Assembly: GCF_016587435.1 (NCBI RefSeq)
Contig: NZ_BNJJ01000021.1
Span: forward strand, 90,776 to 154,775
DNA length: 64,000 nucleotides
Reading direction: 5' to 3'
Source of the DNA: Dictyobacter formicarum
GTDB lineage: Bacteria > Chloroflexota > Ktedonobacteria > Ktedonobacterales > Ktedonobacteraceae
The notes below the pieces were generated by a model. That model did not search any database. It saw only the letters and a program-made list of their open reading frames with translations, and had not been told where the DNA came from. Below are positions 63,884 through 64,000 of this stretch, piece after piece. Numbering within the stretch: the first letter of the stretch is position 1; the number at the start of each line of letters is the position of its first letter. The position numbers were made by a program, and so were the translations under genes.

Positions 63884-64000
63884 TTATACAGGCAGGTAAC
63901 CGACAATAAGCCATACGTTGAGGGCGGTTACCAGAAGCGCGATCAGGATATGGGCAATGGTCAGGTAGCGCGGATTGGTAAATTCACCAGCAGATCACGG
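63884..64000 (-). CDS. C-terminal end of an Nramp-like Mn/Fe transporter, apparently frameshifted
   Basis: The last 34 codons read GEFTNPRYLTIAHILIALLV to LNVWLIVGYLPV, which resembles the final membrane helix of Nramp (MntH) metal:proton symporters. In this frame a TGA occurs five codons from the window edge. Moving by one base there gives R-D-L-L directly before G-E-F-T-N-P-R, the usual Nramp text, so one G seems to be missing near 63988. It is either a recent frameshift or a sequence error. The rest lies outside the window. Confidence 0.6.

Overview
The window is bacterial chromosome of about 50% GC. The gene families point to a soil-type Chloroflexota, most likely a Ktedonobacteria-like organism. 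Evidence for this is a split b6/subunit-IV type cytochrome b with Rieske protein, sedolisin and TIGR03118 secreted proteins, zinc-ribbon/membrane proteins, many one-off glycosidases with private regulators, and a solo IscB element. This placement is inference from gene content; no rRNA or tRNA is present to fix it.

Layout. (1) 1-7442, minus strand: a sugar-catabolic operon of GntR regulator, COG3618 lactonase, Tat lipoprotein sugar-binding protein, two ABC permeases, an enolase-superfamily acid dehydratase, a Gfo/Idh/MocA dehydrogenase and the start of a further gene; it looks like uptake and non-phosphorylative oxidation of a sugar such as L-fucose or L-rhamnose. (2) 7.9-23.7 kb: mixed accessory genes, namely a PPOX flavoprotein, an MFS exporter with a possible leader peptide, a secreted amidase, a membrane-anchored sedolisin, a second MFS carrier, an SDR, a TetR plus Tet(X)-like monooxygenase pair behind a striking double operator, and a GH3-like protein with an altered catalytic loop. 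(3) 23.9-29.0 kb: PAS/GAF histidine kinase, a small protein, a crotonase and an IS200/IS605-type IscB element with an upstream omega-RNA-like region. (4) 29.2-33.5 kb: a small lipoprotein, DoxX, and a four-gene osmoprotectant (OpuC/ProX type) ABC transporter. (5) 34.1-49.7 kb: a perfect 64-bp palindrome, an isopenicillin-N-epimerase-like aminotransferase, GH1, a sialidase-like secreted protein, TIGR03118 protein, methyltransferase, hydrolases, and a decaying GH43/ABC locus with its LacI regulator. (6) 50.5-64 kb: a Ser/Thr kinase, a b6f-like quinol oxidoreductase operon, a two-component pair, a zinc-ribbon protein, a pyridine-nucleotide/FAD oxidoreductase and the end of an Nramp-like gene.

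The most notable items are the IscB element, the cytochrome b/Rieske operon whose electron-acceptor gene has a cytochrome-c-like domain without a CXXCH heme site fused to a type-1 copper domain, and several very long perfect inverted repeats. Two of these are clearly related copies with compensatory changes. There is also a duplicated 158-bp gene tail in which the loop of the terminator hairpin is inverted. Gaps over 300 bases without a convincing gene are listed as 'other'. All function calls come from reading motifs by eye; none was tested by database search.
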